Positions 1-5,344 of a DNA stretch of 5,344 bases are shown here, piece by piece. A program made the position numbers and the translations under genes. How positions within the stretch are numbered: the stretch's first letter is position 1; each line of letters starts with the position of its first letter. The stretch spans positions 1 to 5,344 of the forward strand of contig JAAUSP010000544.1 in the NCBI GenBank assembly GCA_012032575.1, given 5' to 3'. A model generated the notes under the pieces. That model had not been told where the DNA came from, ran no database searches, and saw only the letters and a program-made list of their open reading frames with translations. This stretch comes from Anaerolineales bacterium (GTDB taxonomy: Bacteria; Chloroflexota; Anaerolineae; 4572-78; J111).

Positions 1-2
1 CT

Positions 3-719
3 TCAGGATAGAACCCCGATCCTGAGGCAACAATCGGCAGCACCACAAATCATGGCTTCCAGCAGGGGGATACCAAAGCCTTCAAACCACGAAGGAAAGA
101 TAAACGCCTCGGCCATGCTATACATCGCAATCAAATCTTCGCGGCAAGGGCGCACCAACAATCGGGCGTGACCATCAGCCACCGCTTCATGAACAATAGG
201 CAGCGGGTCGGGCCGACGGGAGAAAAAAACAATTTCGTAGCGCTCGCGCAGTTCCGCCGGTAATAATCGCCAGGCTTTGACTAGCACAATCGGATTTTTG
301 AGGGCGTCGGCCAAAACAAACGGCCGAGCCAGTTGATGCCGCTGGCGCAGCTCGGCCAGCCGAGCCGGGTCTTCCACTCGGTAGAGATCGGGCGACCGAC
401 CATGCGGTACCGGCACAATCCGCTGTGGGTCAAACTGGCTAAAGCGGGCAATTTCATTGCGCGCGTGCATCGAAACGGTCAGCAAAAGCTGCGCCCCTCG
501 CAGGGCCATTCGGGTGCAGTAGTGCAAATAGATCATCATTGTAACCATCCGGGGCGTTTGAGAGTTGCTGCTCGCCAACCCGCGAATGATTTCGCGCAGA
601 GGCAAAATATTGATGGCATCGTGCAGGGTAATGACGGTGCGGGCTGAGGCCGGGCCAAAGCCGTAATTAGCCGGAAAGTGGGCTATATCGAGGCCGTCGT
701 GGGCCATCTGGCGGCGCAT
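3..719 (-). CDS. GT4-type glycosyltransferase, larger C-terminal piece of a frameshifted gene
   Basis: This 238-codon frame carries most of a GT-B fold, GT4-family glycosyltransferase that would transfer a sugar from a nucleotide donor in the cytoplasm. Visible in order are TVITLHDA (about residues 28-35), the inter-domain part with [13 protein letters not shown] and the PVPHG loop (78-107), and the donor-binding domain with LADALKNP (136-143). The hallmark [16 protein letters not shown] follows at 208-223, with the E-x7-E pair E213 and E221. The N-terminal 75 or so residues lie upstream in another frame (683-946), and the two join if one T is added to, or re-read in, the T run at 720-725. 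ATG 719 has no Shine-Dalgarno sequence, so independent initiation is unlikely. After residue 226 the frame turns to nonsense ([12 protein letters not shown], then TGA at 3-5), while the next frame reads [13 protein letters not shown], the normal GT4 continuation. The true gene therefore runs past the left edge. The family call is firm; acceptor and sugar are unknown. Confidence 0.85.
   Translation of the reverse strand: MRRQMAHDGLDIAHFPANYGFGPASARTVITLHDAINILPLREIIRGLASSNSQTPRMVTMMIYLHYCTRMALRGAQLLLTVSMHARNEIARFSQFDPQRIVPVPHGRSPDLYRVEDPARLAELRQRHQLARPFVLADALKNPIVLVKAWRLLPAELRERYEIVFFSRRPDPLPIVHEAVADGHARLLVRPCREDLIAMYSMAEAFIFPSWFEGFGIPLLEAMICGAADCCLRIGVLS
38..47 (-). other. Frameshift point 2: one extra base in the donor-site motif of the GT4 gene
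   Basis: The GT4 signature reads [13 protein letters not shown] in one frame up to base 42. If one base is skipped (for example base 41), it continues [13 protein letters not shown] to the window edge. EAM-CG-LP-VAS is the usual GT4 pattern, so an insertion of one base somewhere in 38-47 is the simplest explanation. The skip restores the frame used by the N-terminal piece, so the two shifts in this gene cancel. Without it the protein ends at the TGA at 5-3. Confidence 0.75.
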
Positions 720-946
720 AAAAAATCGTGGTAAACACTCGACAGGCCGGTGCGGTAGGGCAGATAACGTACCACGACATGGCCGGGCAGGTTGGTTAAT
801 TCAAACGGGCGCTTAGTGTCGGCGTAGAGGTAAAGCTGGTGGTCGGTGGCCAGTTCGATTAAGGCGGGAACAAAGTGCTTAACATAGGTATGAACTCCAC
901 CCACCAAACCATGTGACAAATAGCGCACATCAATACCAATCCGCAT
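683..946 (-). CDS. GT4-type glycosyltransferase, N-terminal piece of the same frameshifted gene
   Basis: This piece encodes the start of the GT4 glycosyltransferase that continues at 719-3. It opens [13 protein letters not shown] and then shows [18 protein letters not shown], the glycine-rich loop and first helix of the acceptor domain seen in GT4 enzymes. The start at 946 was chosen because the first beta strand (RIGIDVR) begins there and because an AGGGGG ribosome-binding site lies 7 nt upstream. The same frame is open up to 1012, but that part lies inside the preceding GT2 gene and has no GT4-like sequence. The first 75 codons are good GT4 sequence, ending YHDF. Past the T run at 725-720 the frame reads [12 protein letters not shown] and stops at TAG (685-683), which is out-of-frame sequence. 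Unshifted translation would give an 87-residue fragment without the donor-binding domain and almost certainly inactive. The gap to the GT2 stop codon is only 4 nt, so it belongs to the same operon. Confidence 0.82.
   Translation of the reverse strand: MRIGIDVRYLSHGLVGGVHTYVKHFVPALIELATDHQLYLYADTKRPFELTNLPGHVVVRYLPYRTGLSSVYHDFLCAARWPTTASI
719..725 (-). other. Frameshift point 1: slippery heptamer T TTT TTA in the GT4 gene
   Basis: On the coding strand the zero frame reads CAC GAT TTT TTA TGC, so the heptamer T TTT TTA sits exactly in the X XXY YYZ phase used for -1 ribosomal slippage, the same heptamer as at the HIV-1 gag-pol site. A -1 shift here, or one extra T, joins YHDF directly to the good GT4 sequence beginning MRRQMAHDG. 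The run has six T bases, so a homopolymer miscount is the plain alternative. A second frame break at the other end of the gene argues against purely programmed slippage. Confidence 0.7.
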
Positions 947-950
947 GAGT

Positions 951-2111
951 TTACCCCCTAGCCTTTTTGATGGAGATAGCTTTACGCCGTTGGACACCCT
1001 CGATAAATCCAATGGTCAACCCTGAGGTAATAGCGTTTATCACCAACATTGACAAGAAAAAAGTTCGTGTTTTCTGCCAGAAACCTTGAGGCCAGGTTTC
1101 ACCTGAATCAAGGCGTAGGCTTGGACGCAGAGTAATACGCCAAAACCGCCGGGCCAGCCAAAAAGCCGGCAATAACCCCGCCACAAACCAATACCAACTT
1201 CGATTAATCACAGCCAGTATCAGACAAATCAATCCAACCAGGCCAGCAACACTTATCCCCAGCCAAAGTTGTAGATGGTTCCAATACATTTCGGGAAACA
1301 GACCGGCTTCACCATCGCCCCGACCGTAAGCGCGTACCTGACGAAAAAGCTGCGGCACAGTGGACTTAAGCTGCCAGCGCACCACGGCCTCTGGCACAAA
1401 GGCCCAACGGCGGGTACATTTTTTCAGAGCTACATCAAAAAGCGTATCTTCAGCGGTCAGGGTGAGCCATTCGGGAAAACCACCGGTTTTACGCCAGGCA
1501 TCCTTGCCAAAGGCCAACGAACGGGCTGAAGGCAAAAAGCTTTGTGGGTCAACCAGGTGCGGCGGGGCCACCAGATAAGCCGCAACCAGACGTTGTAGGT
1601 CATTATGCTGAATAGCCTCGTAATAGCCAGCGACCACTTCAAGGGTGGGGTCGGCCGCAAAGGGACCGGTGATAGTCGCCAGCCAGTCGGGGGGAACCAG
1701 GCAGCCGGCATCGGTACAGGCAATCAGCGGGCCGGCTGCAGCCTCGATAGCCAGGTTACGTCCTTGGGCGATATTTGCGCCGGGAACCTGCCAAACTTTT
1801 ACAGGAACAGGACTCTGCTCCGCAAAAGCCTGGAGTAGTTCAAAAGTGCCATCAGTAGAGCCTCCATCAACAATTACCACCTCATCGGGGGGGCGGGTTT
1901 GGGCCAGCAGCGAGTTCAACCACGCGCTGATAGAGACCCGTTCGTTTCTAACGGTGGCAATCAAAGAAATGGACGGACGGGGTGCTGCGGCGGGCGGTAG
2001 GGGCTGTGTTGCCCGGCCATTGGCCGGCCAAGCTGTCGAGGTATAAAGGTCAACGGTAGTATTATCTTGCAGAGGATGGAGGTTTTGACGTAGCTGCCGG
2101 TAAAAGCTCAT
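951..2111 (-). CDS. Family 2 (GT-A) glycosyltransferase with C-terminal membrane segments
   Basis: A 386-residue GT2 glycosyltransferase, expected to transfer a sugar from a nucleotide donor on the cytoplasmic face of the membrane. After a roughly 45-residue leader rich in Pro and Ala, the GT-A domain starts at [10 protein letters not shown] (49-58). It continues with [13 protein letters not shown] (77-89), [10 protein letters not shown] (113-122) and TDAGC (133-137). TDAGC sits where many GT2 enzymes have the metal-binding DxD; the D-A-G form occurs in this subfamily. TAEDTLFD (219-226) supplies the acidic ED motif of the likely catalytic base, and [12 protein letters not shown] (256-267) the site near the Q/RxxRW-like region. 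Hydrophobic stretches at about 283-303, 306-322 and 350-371 look like membrane segments or re-entrant helices. The start at 2111 lies 5 nt after the upstream glycosyltransferase stop, with an AGGA (2127-2124) 12 nt upstream, a somewhat long spacer. The gene looks intact. Sugar and acceptor specificity are unknown. Confidence 0.92.
   Translation of the reverse strand: MSFYRQLRQNLHPLQDNTTVDLYTSTAWPANGRATQPLPPAAAPRPSISLIATVRNERVSISAWLNSLLAQTRPPDEVVIVDGGSTDGTFELLQAFAEQSPVPVKVWQVPGANIAQGRNLAIEAAAGPLIACTDAGCLVPPDWLATITGPFAADPTLEVVAGYYEAIQHNDLQRLVAAYLVAPPHLVDPQSFLPSARSLAFGKDAWRKTGGFPEWLTLTAEDTLFDVALKKCTRRWAFVPEAVVRWQLKSTVPQLFRQVRAYGRGDGEAGLFPEMYWNHLQLWLGISVAGLVGLICLILAVINRSWYWFVAGLLPAFWLARRFWRITLRPSLRLDSGETWPQGFWQKTRTFFLSMLVINAITSGLTIGFIEGVQRRKAISIKKARG
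954..959 (-). promoter_or_regulatory. Ribosome-binding site deciding the GT4 start
   Basis: The coding strand reads AGGGGG, then TAAACTC, then ATG at 946, a purine-rich Shine-Dalgarno sequence with a 7-nt spacer. It overlaps the last codons of the GT2 gene (AGG GGG TAA). It supports start 946 over any start further upstream. Confidence 0.65.
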
Positions 2112-2116
2112 CGCTG

Positions 2117-3343
2117 TTATGATTCCTGTTCAATAATTGACCAGATCTGGCGGGCACGCTCCGGCCAGCTATTTTGCCGGGCCTGTTCAAGCCGCAATTG
2201 GGTTTTGGTTCCATTTTCGCGCAGGGCCGCTTCAACCCCGGCTACAAATTCGGCTGAGGTATCACCCAGGTAGAGGCTGTCGAGAAAGCGCTCGACGCCG
2301 GCAATAGTCGTGCTGACAATCGGCTTGCCCGAAGCCAGATAATCATACAGTTTGGTTGGGTCCATACTAATGGTCAACGGATTGCGCAGGTGGGGCATCA
2401 GACAAACGTCGAACCCCCGCAGAAATCCGGGTAGTTGACCGTGAGGCCGTCCCCCCAAAAAACGCACATTGGGCAGTTTAGATAAGCCAGCGACCTCGGC
2501 TTCTTTATTGGCCCAAATTGGTCCCACAAAAACCAGTGACCAATTGATGTGCGTCTCGGCAATATCTCGCACCATATCATAATCAATATTTTCCCCAATC
2601 TGTCCAATATAGCCGAGGCGCGGTTTGGGGATAGCCTGCAACTCCTCAGCTTCCGGGAGGTCAGCCACCATGGACTGAGCCATTTTCTCTAAATCAGTGG
2701 CATTGGGGGTGTGGTAGGTATGTGGGTTGATCGCACTAGCTCGCTCGTAGAGCGATTTCGATACAGCAAAAACGACATCGGTTTGACTCAAGATTTGCTG
2801 GCTGGCCTGCTCCATCTCAGCCCGATCAGCTACAGGCAGGTTAGCATATTGCAGCCAATCATCGGTCCAGTCATAACAACTCAGGCAACGCTCAGGAAAG
2901 TCGGTGAGGGCTGAAACTTGCAGAGGGTGGCTCATCCAGAGCACTATCTGCTCACCGGGCAAGCGCTGCAATTGTCGGCGCAAACCGGCTGTGTAGAGAT
3001 GGTGGTTTAACCGATTAAGCAAGGGAGAGCGACGCAGCCGCTCGCTGCGGGTCAGCGGGATGGTTTTGGTGGAGCCAGTGTAAACCCACAATCGCTCTTC
3101 CACCTGGTTTGAGCGGCCCAACACAGCATTGGTGTGCGCTTGTCGGTCAGAGCCGAGATGACTGGGCTGGAAGCGGCCTTTAACCAAATCGAGCAGGCTG
3201 GTATCTACAGTTGGGTTAACATACAAAACAGAAGCGATACTATCCTGGCGGGCAAACTCGTAGGCCAGTCGAATTTTGCGCCGTCCGAGGTTGCCCCATT
3301 CGTTGCTGGAGAGGTAGAGTAATTTAAACCGTCGAGTTGTCAT
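2117..3343 (-). CDS. GT-B fold glycosyltransferase (glycosyl transferase group 1/GT4-like)
   Basis: A complete 408-residue GT-B glycosyltransferase. The acceptor domain begins KLLYLSSNEWGNLGRRKIRLAYEF (7-30), a form seen in surface-polysaccharide transferases. It also has CYDWTDDW (156-163), the hinge-region FAVSKSLYERA (192-202) and HTPNATDLEKM (211-221). The donor domain starts RLGYIGQIGENIDYDMV (242-258), followed by WSLVFVGP (268-275) and NVRFLGGRPHGQLPGFLRGFD (292-312). DPTKLYDYLASGKPIVST (328-345) is the nucleotide-sugar binding stretch; D334 stands where most relatives have Glu in KLYEYLA. There is no signal peptide or clear membrane helix, so it is probably cytoplasmic or peripheral. 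The start at 3343 is 20 nt after the stop of the dehydrogenase-domain gene and directly precedes the first beta strand; no good Shine-Dalgarno sequence is visible, which suggests dependence on upstream translation. The fold assignment is firm; the substrate cannot be named. Confidence 0.92.
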   Translation of the reverse strand: MTTRRFKLLYLSSNEWGNLGRRKIRLAYEFARQDSIASVLYVNPTVDTSLLDLVKGRFQPSHLGSDRQAHTNAVLGRSNQVEERLWVYTGSTKTIPLTRSERLRRSPLLNRLNHHLYTAGLRRQLQRLPGEQIVLWMSHPLQVSALTDFPERCLSCYDWTDDWLQYANLPVADRAEMEQASQQILSQTDVVFAVSKSLYERASAINPHTYHTPNATDLEKMAQSMVADLPEAEELQAIPKPRLGYIGQIGENIDYDMVRDIAETHINWSLVFVGPIWANKEAEVAGLSKLPNVRFLGGRPHGQLPGFLRGFDVCLMPHLRNPLTISMDPTKLYDYLASGKPIVSTTIAGVERFLDSLYLGDTSAEFVAGVEAALRENGTKTQLRLEQARQNSWPERARQIWSIIEQES

Positions 3344-3363
3344 TGCGCCACTGGGTCAAAGTG

Positions 3364-3999
3364 CTAGGAGGCAGAAGAAACCGGCAGAAGTGGTTCCCCG
3401 GCCATCGGGTTAGTGATAAGGTGATCGGGCATATTTAACTGTCCACTGCGCAGCAAATGGCTGACAAAGTTGGACTCACGCTCGTCCTTCAATCTATCGT
3501 CCCCGGTTTCCGCCAGGGCAGCTTGAAGGGTGACACTTTTCAGGGTGAGTGACCGACGATGCAGATGCGGATAAAAATCAAAATTGGCTGAGCCAGCAAT
3601 AGAACCCACTAACAGGATGCGTCCACCGCCCCGCACACAGGCCAGCAGCTTTTCCAGTTGGGCCGGATTACCGCTGGTTTCGATCAGCAGGTCGGCCTGA
3701 CCCTGTGGCAGGTGTTCAGCAACTTTACCTAAATCGGTCATCCAGACAACCTGTGTATCATCCGTTTGCACAGAACCATCGTCAGTCAGGCCAATTACCC
3801 GACCTGCTCCGGCGATGCGGGCTAATTGAGCCACTGCCTGCCCTACCGGACCATTGCCGCTGACCAGTACCGTCTCGCCCAGTTCAATTTGAATCAGCTT
3901 GACGGCCCGAAGCAAAGCTACAGCAGCGGTCTGAAGCTCATCATAATCGGCAGACAGACCAGCGGTTTCATTGGGATTGAATACATTTTCAGATTGCAT
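3364..3999 (-). CDS. Stand-alone Rossmann domain of a medium-chain (zinc-type) dehydrogenase, lacking the catalytic domain
   Basis: A 211-residue protein matching only the cofactor-binding half of medium-chain dehydrogenase/reductases. ELQTAAVALLRAVKLI (21-36) and LGETVLVSGNGPVGQAVAQLAR (40-61) contain the GxGxxG dinucleotide loop GNGPVG (48-53). ADLLIETSGNPAQL (102-115), GGGRILLVGSIAG (124-136) and the late segment HRRSLTLKS (147-155) are also typical. After the second strand the usual ribose-binding acidic residue is replaced by Thr, followed by Asp-Asp (VIGLTDD). The N-terminal GroES-like domain with the zinc ligands is absent. It cannot be upstream, because ATG 3999 overlaps the end of the intact Gfo/Idh/MocA gene by 11 nt. 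A GAGG 9 nt upstream supports this start. The C-terminus (ITNPMAGEPLLPVSSAS) also departs from the usual ending. Full-length relatives are about 340-360 residues. It may work with the neighbouring oxidoreductase, have another NAD(P)-binding role, or be a decaying remnant; codon frame and fold motifs are well kept. Confidence 0.8.
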   Translation of the reverse strand: MQSENVFNPNETAGLSADYDELQTAAVALLRAVKLIQIELGETVLVSGNGPVGQAVAQLARIAGAGRVIGLTDDGSVQTDDTQVVWMTDLGKVAEHLPQGQADLLIETSGNPAQLEKLLACVRGGGRILLVGSIAGSANFDFYPHLHRRSLTLKSVTLQAALAETGDDRLKDERESNFVSHLLRSGQLNMPDHLITNPMAGEPLLPVSSAS

Positions 4000-5071
4000 A
4001 GCGTATTGCCTCAATTTCAATAGGATGACCGGATTCCTGAGAAGCATAGATGGCTTCGATAATGGCCTGGACCGAGCAGCTATCGGCCGGGCTGACCGGC
4101 GGCTCTTCGCCGCACAGCACCGCCTGGGCAAAATGCTGCACATACTCACGCCGCTCGATACCCCACTCCCAATCCACCAAGGTGTGCCACTCACCGGGGT
4201 TGTAATGGTCAACCCGGTGCAGCGAATAAAATTGGAAGGGTTCGCCGACAATCAACTGACCTTCGGTCCCCCAAATCCGCAACTGCTGGTGGGCCATCAC
4301 TGCGCCGCGCACACACGAAGCAGCGGTCACATTGCCGATGAGTTGGTCCGCCCCGGCCTCATTGGGCTGGCGATAACGCAGGCTGACCGAAATCGTATCC
4401 TCAGTTTCAACCGTTGAGGGGGAGTTAAAGATACCGTATTCGCTATAGGCACGGGTCGCCTCCAGGCCGGTGATGTATTGGATCAAATCCAGATAATGGA
4501 CCAGATTGAAGACCAGAATACCGCCGCCGCCTTTTTCTTTGGAGAAGCGCCAGTCGGTGGCAACCCGACCGGTGCGGCCACCCGTCCAATAACTGACCGG
4601 CTTATCCAGGTAATGGATCAGGGTCAGGCCCAACAGCCGGCCCAACGCGCCCTGCTGAATTATGGCGCGGGCTTTTTGCACATAGGGTAAGTAACGCTGG
4701 CAGTACACCACCGACAATTTGACTCCCGCCTCACGGCAGGCGGTCAGCATGGCTTCGGCATCGGCCAGGGTGGTGGCCATTGGTTTTTCGACCATAACGT
4801 GTTTGCCGTAACGCGCCGCCTGGAGAGTTAACGGAGCGTGCAAAAAGTGAGGTACAGAAACCAGTACGGCGTCAATATCGGGCCGGCTGAGCAGTTCGTC
4901 GGCGCTGGTGGTAAAGGGAAGCTGGTAGCGCCGGGCCATATCTTCGGCCACCGCCGGGTTGACATCCATGACCATCGTCATAGCAGCGTTGGGGGCGGAC
5001 TGGATGGCTTTGGCATTCTCTATGGCTATTTCACCGCAGCCAATCAAACCGATTCGCAGCGTGCCGCTCAC
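3989..5071 (-). CDS. Gfo/Idh/MocA family NAD(P)-dependent oxidoreductase
   Basis: A complete 360-residue oxidoreductase of the family that includes glucose-fructose oxidoreductase and inositol dehydrogenase; family members oxidise or reduce sugars, inositols or nucleotide sugars. The N-terminal Rossmann fold shows RIGLIGCGEIA (6-16) with the GxGxxA loop, DIDAVLVSVPHFLH (65-78) and HVMVEKPMATT (91-101), whose EKP motif carries the conserved Lys96 near the nicotinamide. The C-terminal alpha/beta domain has GGGGILVFNLVHYLDL (181-196), with the conserved His192 and Asp195 expected at the active site. It ends with the usual VSPADSCSVQAIIEAIYASQESG helix region (326-348). The start is GTG: the kinase stop overlaps it as GTGA (5071-5068), an in-frame TAG lies at 5104-5102, and no other standard start lies between, so translational coupling is likely. 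In this glycan setting a nucleotide-sugar or free-sugar substrate is plausible but not shown. The protein looks cytoplasmic and intact. Confidence 0.93.
   Translation of the reverse strand: MSGTLRIGLIGCGEIAIENAKAIQSAPNAAMTMVMDVNPAVAEDMARRYQLPFTTSADELLSRPDIDAVLVSVPHFLHAPLTLQAARYGKHVMVEKPMATTLADAEAMLTACREAGVKLSVVYCQRYLPYVQKARAIIQQGALGRLLGLTLIHYLDKPVSYWTGGRTGRVATDWRFSKEKGGGGILVFNLVHYLDLIQYITGLEATRAYSEYGIFNSPSTVETEDTISVSLRYRQPNEAGADQLIGNVTAASCVRGAVMAHQQLRIWGTEGQLIVGEPFQFYSLHRVDHYNPGEWHTLVDWEWGIERREYVQHFAQAVLCGEEPPVSPADSCSVQAIIEAIYASQESGHPIEIEAIRYAI
4009..4012 (-). promoter_or_regulatory. Ribosome-binding site deciding the start of the dehydrogenase-domain gene
   Basis: GAGG on the coding strand lies 9 nt before ATG 3999, inside the last codons of the Gfo/Idh/MocA gene. 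It supports this internal ATG against the longer open frame reaching 4251, which is only a shadow of the Gfo/Idh/MocA sequence. Confidence 0.55.
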
Positions 5072-5344
5072 AACTTCGATGCGCGGGGGGAGTTGGGGCC
5101 ACTAACTGTGGGATGGCCGTTTGAGACCGGATTGTTGCGCACCACATCACGCAGACGGCCCTGTTCCAGCGCCTCGATGTCGTCCAGCAACTCGCCGTAG
5201 CTGGCGTAGCGGTCTTGCTTATCCCGCGCGGTCATTTTTTGGATCAAGAGCGAGAAGAAGGGGCTGAGGTCCGGGCGCAGCGCGCGCGGATCGGGCAGCT
5301 CCAGCAGGTCCAGATCGCGCTCCGGGAGGACGCAGTTGCTGACG
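5068..5344 (-). CDS. Serine/threonine protein kinase, C-terminal end only
   Basis: The last 91 residues of a protein cut by the right edge of the window, read from base 5343. PDPRALRPDLSPFFSLLIQKM followed by TARDKQDRYASYGELLDDIEALEQG is the pattern of the end of a bacterial Hanks-type kinase domain. The Arg of DRY (fragment residue 45) corresponds to the invariant Arg of subdomain XI that stabilises the C-lobe. The catalytic loop, the DFG motif and the ATP site would lie upstream, outside the window. After the domain only about 30 residues remain, polar and Pro/Ser/Asn-rich, with no membrane segment and no PASTA or similar sensor domain; any sensor would have to be N-terminal. Its TGA overlaps the GTG start of the oxidoreductase gene by 4 nt. 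The segment is richer in GC than the genes downstream, about 60-70% in the 60-base blocks counted from 5161 to 5340. The family call rests on subdomain XI alone. Confidence 0.72.
   Translation of the reverse strand, partial: VSNCVLPERDLDLLELPDPRALRPDLSPFFSLLIQKMTARDKQDRYASYGELLDDIEALEQGRLRDVVRNNPVSNGHPTVSGPNSPRASKL

Noticed and set aside
692..705. GGCC-6 nt-GGCC hairpin downstream of the slippery site as a frameshift stimulator
   Set aside because: Only four base pairs and 13 nt from the heptamer, weaker and further away than typical stimulators; easily expected by chance in GC-rich coding sequence.
947..1012. Upstream start for the GT4 gene at 1012
   Set aside because: It would overlap the GT2 C-terminus by about 60 nt and adds 22 residues without GT4 character; ATG 946 has a strong AGGGGG site.
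2020..2031. Perfect 12-base palindrome TTGGCCGGCCAA
   Set aside because: It lies inside the N-terminal coding part of the GT2 gene with no partner copies in the window; most likely chance in a Gly/Ala/Pro-coding stretch.
4099..4113. GCGGC-TCTTC-GCCGC hairpin as a terminator
   Set aside because: It is within the Gfo/Idh/MocA coding region, has a short stem and no following T run on either strand.
4000..4251. Upstream extension of the dehydrogenase-domain gene to a start at 4251
   Set aside because: The added 84 residues are an out-of-frame reading of the Gfo/Idh/MocA C-terminus, rich in Arg, Ser and Cys and without GroES-like sequence; ATG 3999 has a GAGG nearby.
333..5200. Plus-strand open frames of roughly 60-150 codons at many places (for example 333-647, 1645-2046, 3971-4417, 4838-5200)
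   Set aside because: All lie opposite well-supported minus-strand genes, show no recognisable motifs and have no independent start signals; they are mirror frames of coding sequence.
5235..5240. Six-base T run (A run on the coding strand) as a terminator or a third frameshift site
   Set aside because: It encodes the Gln-Lys-Met part of LLIQKMTARD in the kinase, and the frame is continuous and kinase-like on both sides; there is no GC-rich stem beside it.

Overview
The window holds six genes, all on the minus strand, packed head to tail with gaps of 20 nt or less or with short overlaps. There is no room between them for a terminator or an internal promoter, so it reads as part of one operon transcribed from high to low coordinates. 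No RNA gene, CRISPR array, insertion sequence or long repeat is visible. The plus strand carries only open frames lying opposite the real genes. The content looks like an extracellular polysaccharide or glycan-assembly cluster of an environmental bacterium. GC content is moderately high, and a Ser/Thr kinase lies next to glycan genes. A Chloroflexota-like or similar lineage is possible, but this is a guess from gene style and is not established by the sequence.

Layout in the direction of transcription: (1) 5344-5068, the last 91 residues of a Hanks-type Ser/Thr protein kinase, cut by the window edge. (2) 5071-3989, a complete Gfo/Idh/MocA NAD(P)-dependent oxidoreductase, starting with GTG in a 4-nt GTGA overlap with the kinase stop. 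(3) 3999-3364, a short protein that is only the Rossmann domain of a medium-chain (zinc-type) dehydrogenase, overlapping gene 2 by 11 nt. (4) 3343-2117, a GT-B glycosyltransferase. (5) 2111-951, a GT2 (GT-A fold) glycosyltransferase with C-terminal membrane segments. (6) 946 to the left edge, a GT4 glycosyltransferase whose reading frame is broken twice and which runs out of the window.

Inferred joint role: the oxidoreductase(s) would modify a nucleotide sugar or related precursor, and the three glycosyltransferases would build a repeat unit or decorate a surface glycan. The membrane-anchored GT2 places at least one step at the cytoplasmic membrane. The exact sugar, lipid acceptor and product cannot be read from this sequence, and no polymerase, flippase or priming transferase is inside the window.

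Two things deserve most attention. The GT4 gene needs a -1 shift at T TTT TTA (725-719) and then a +1 shift near position 41 to restore a continuous GT4 protein. The first site is a textbook slippery heptamer, but two opposite single-base shifts in one otherwise intact gene fit indel errors or a fresh pseudogene better. Second, the dehydrogenase of gene 3 lacks its whole catalytic GroES-like domain. The DNA where that domain would lie is occupied by the intact Gfo/Idh/MocA gene, so the protein is a stand-alone cofactor-binding domain rather than an artefact of a misplaced start.
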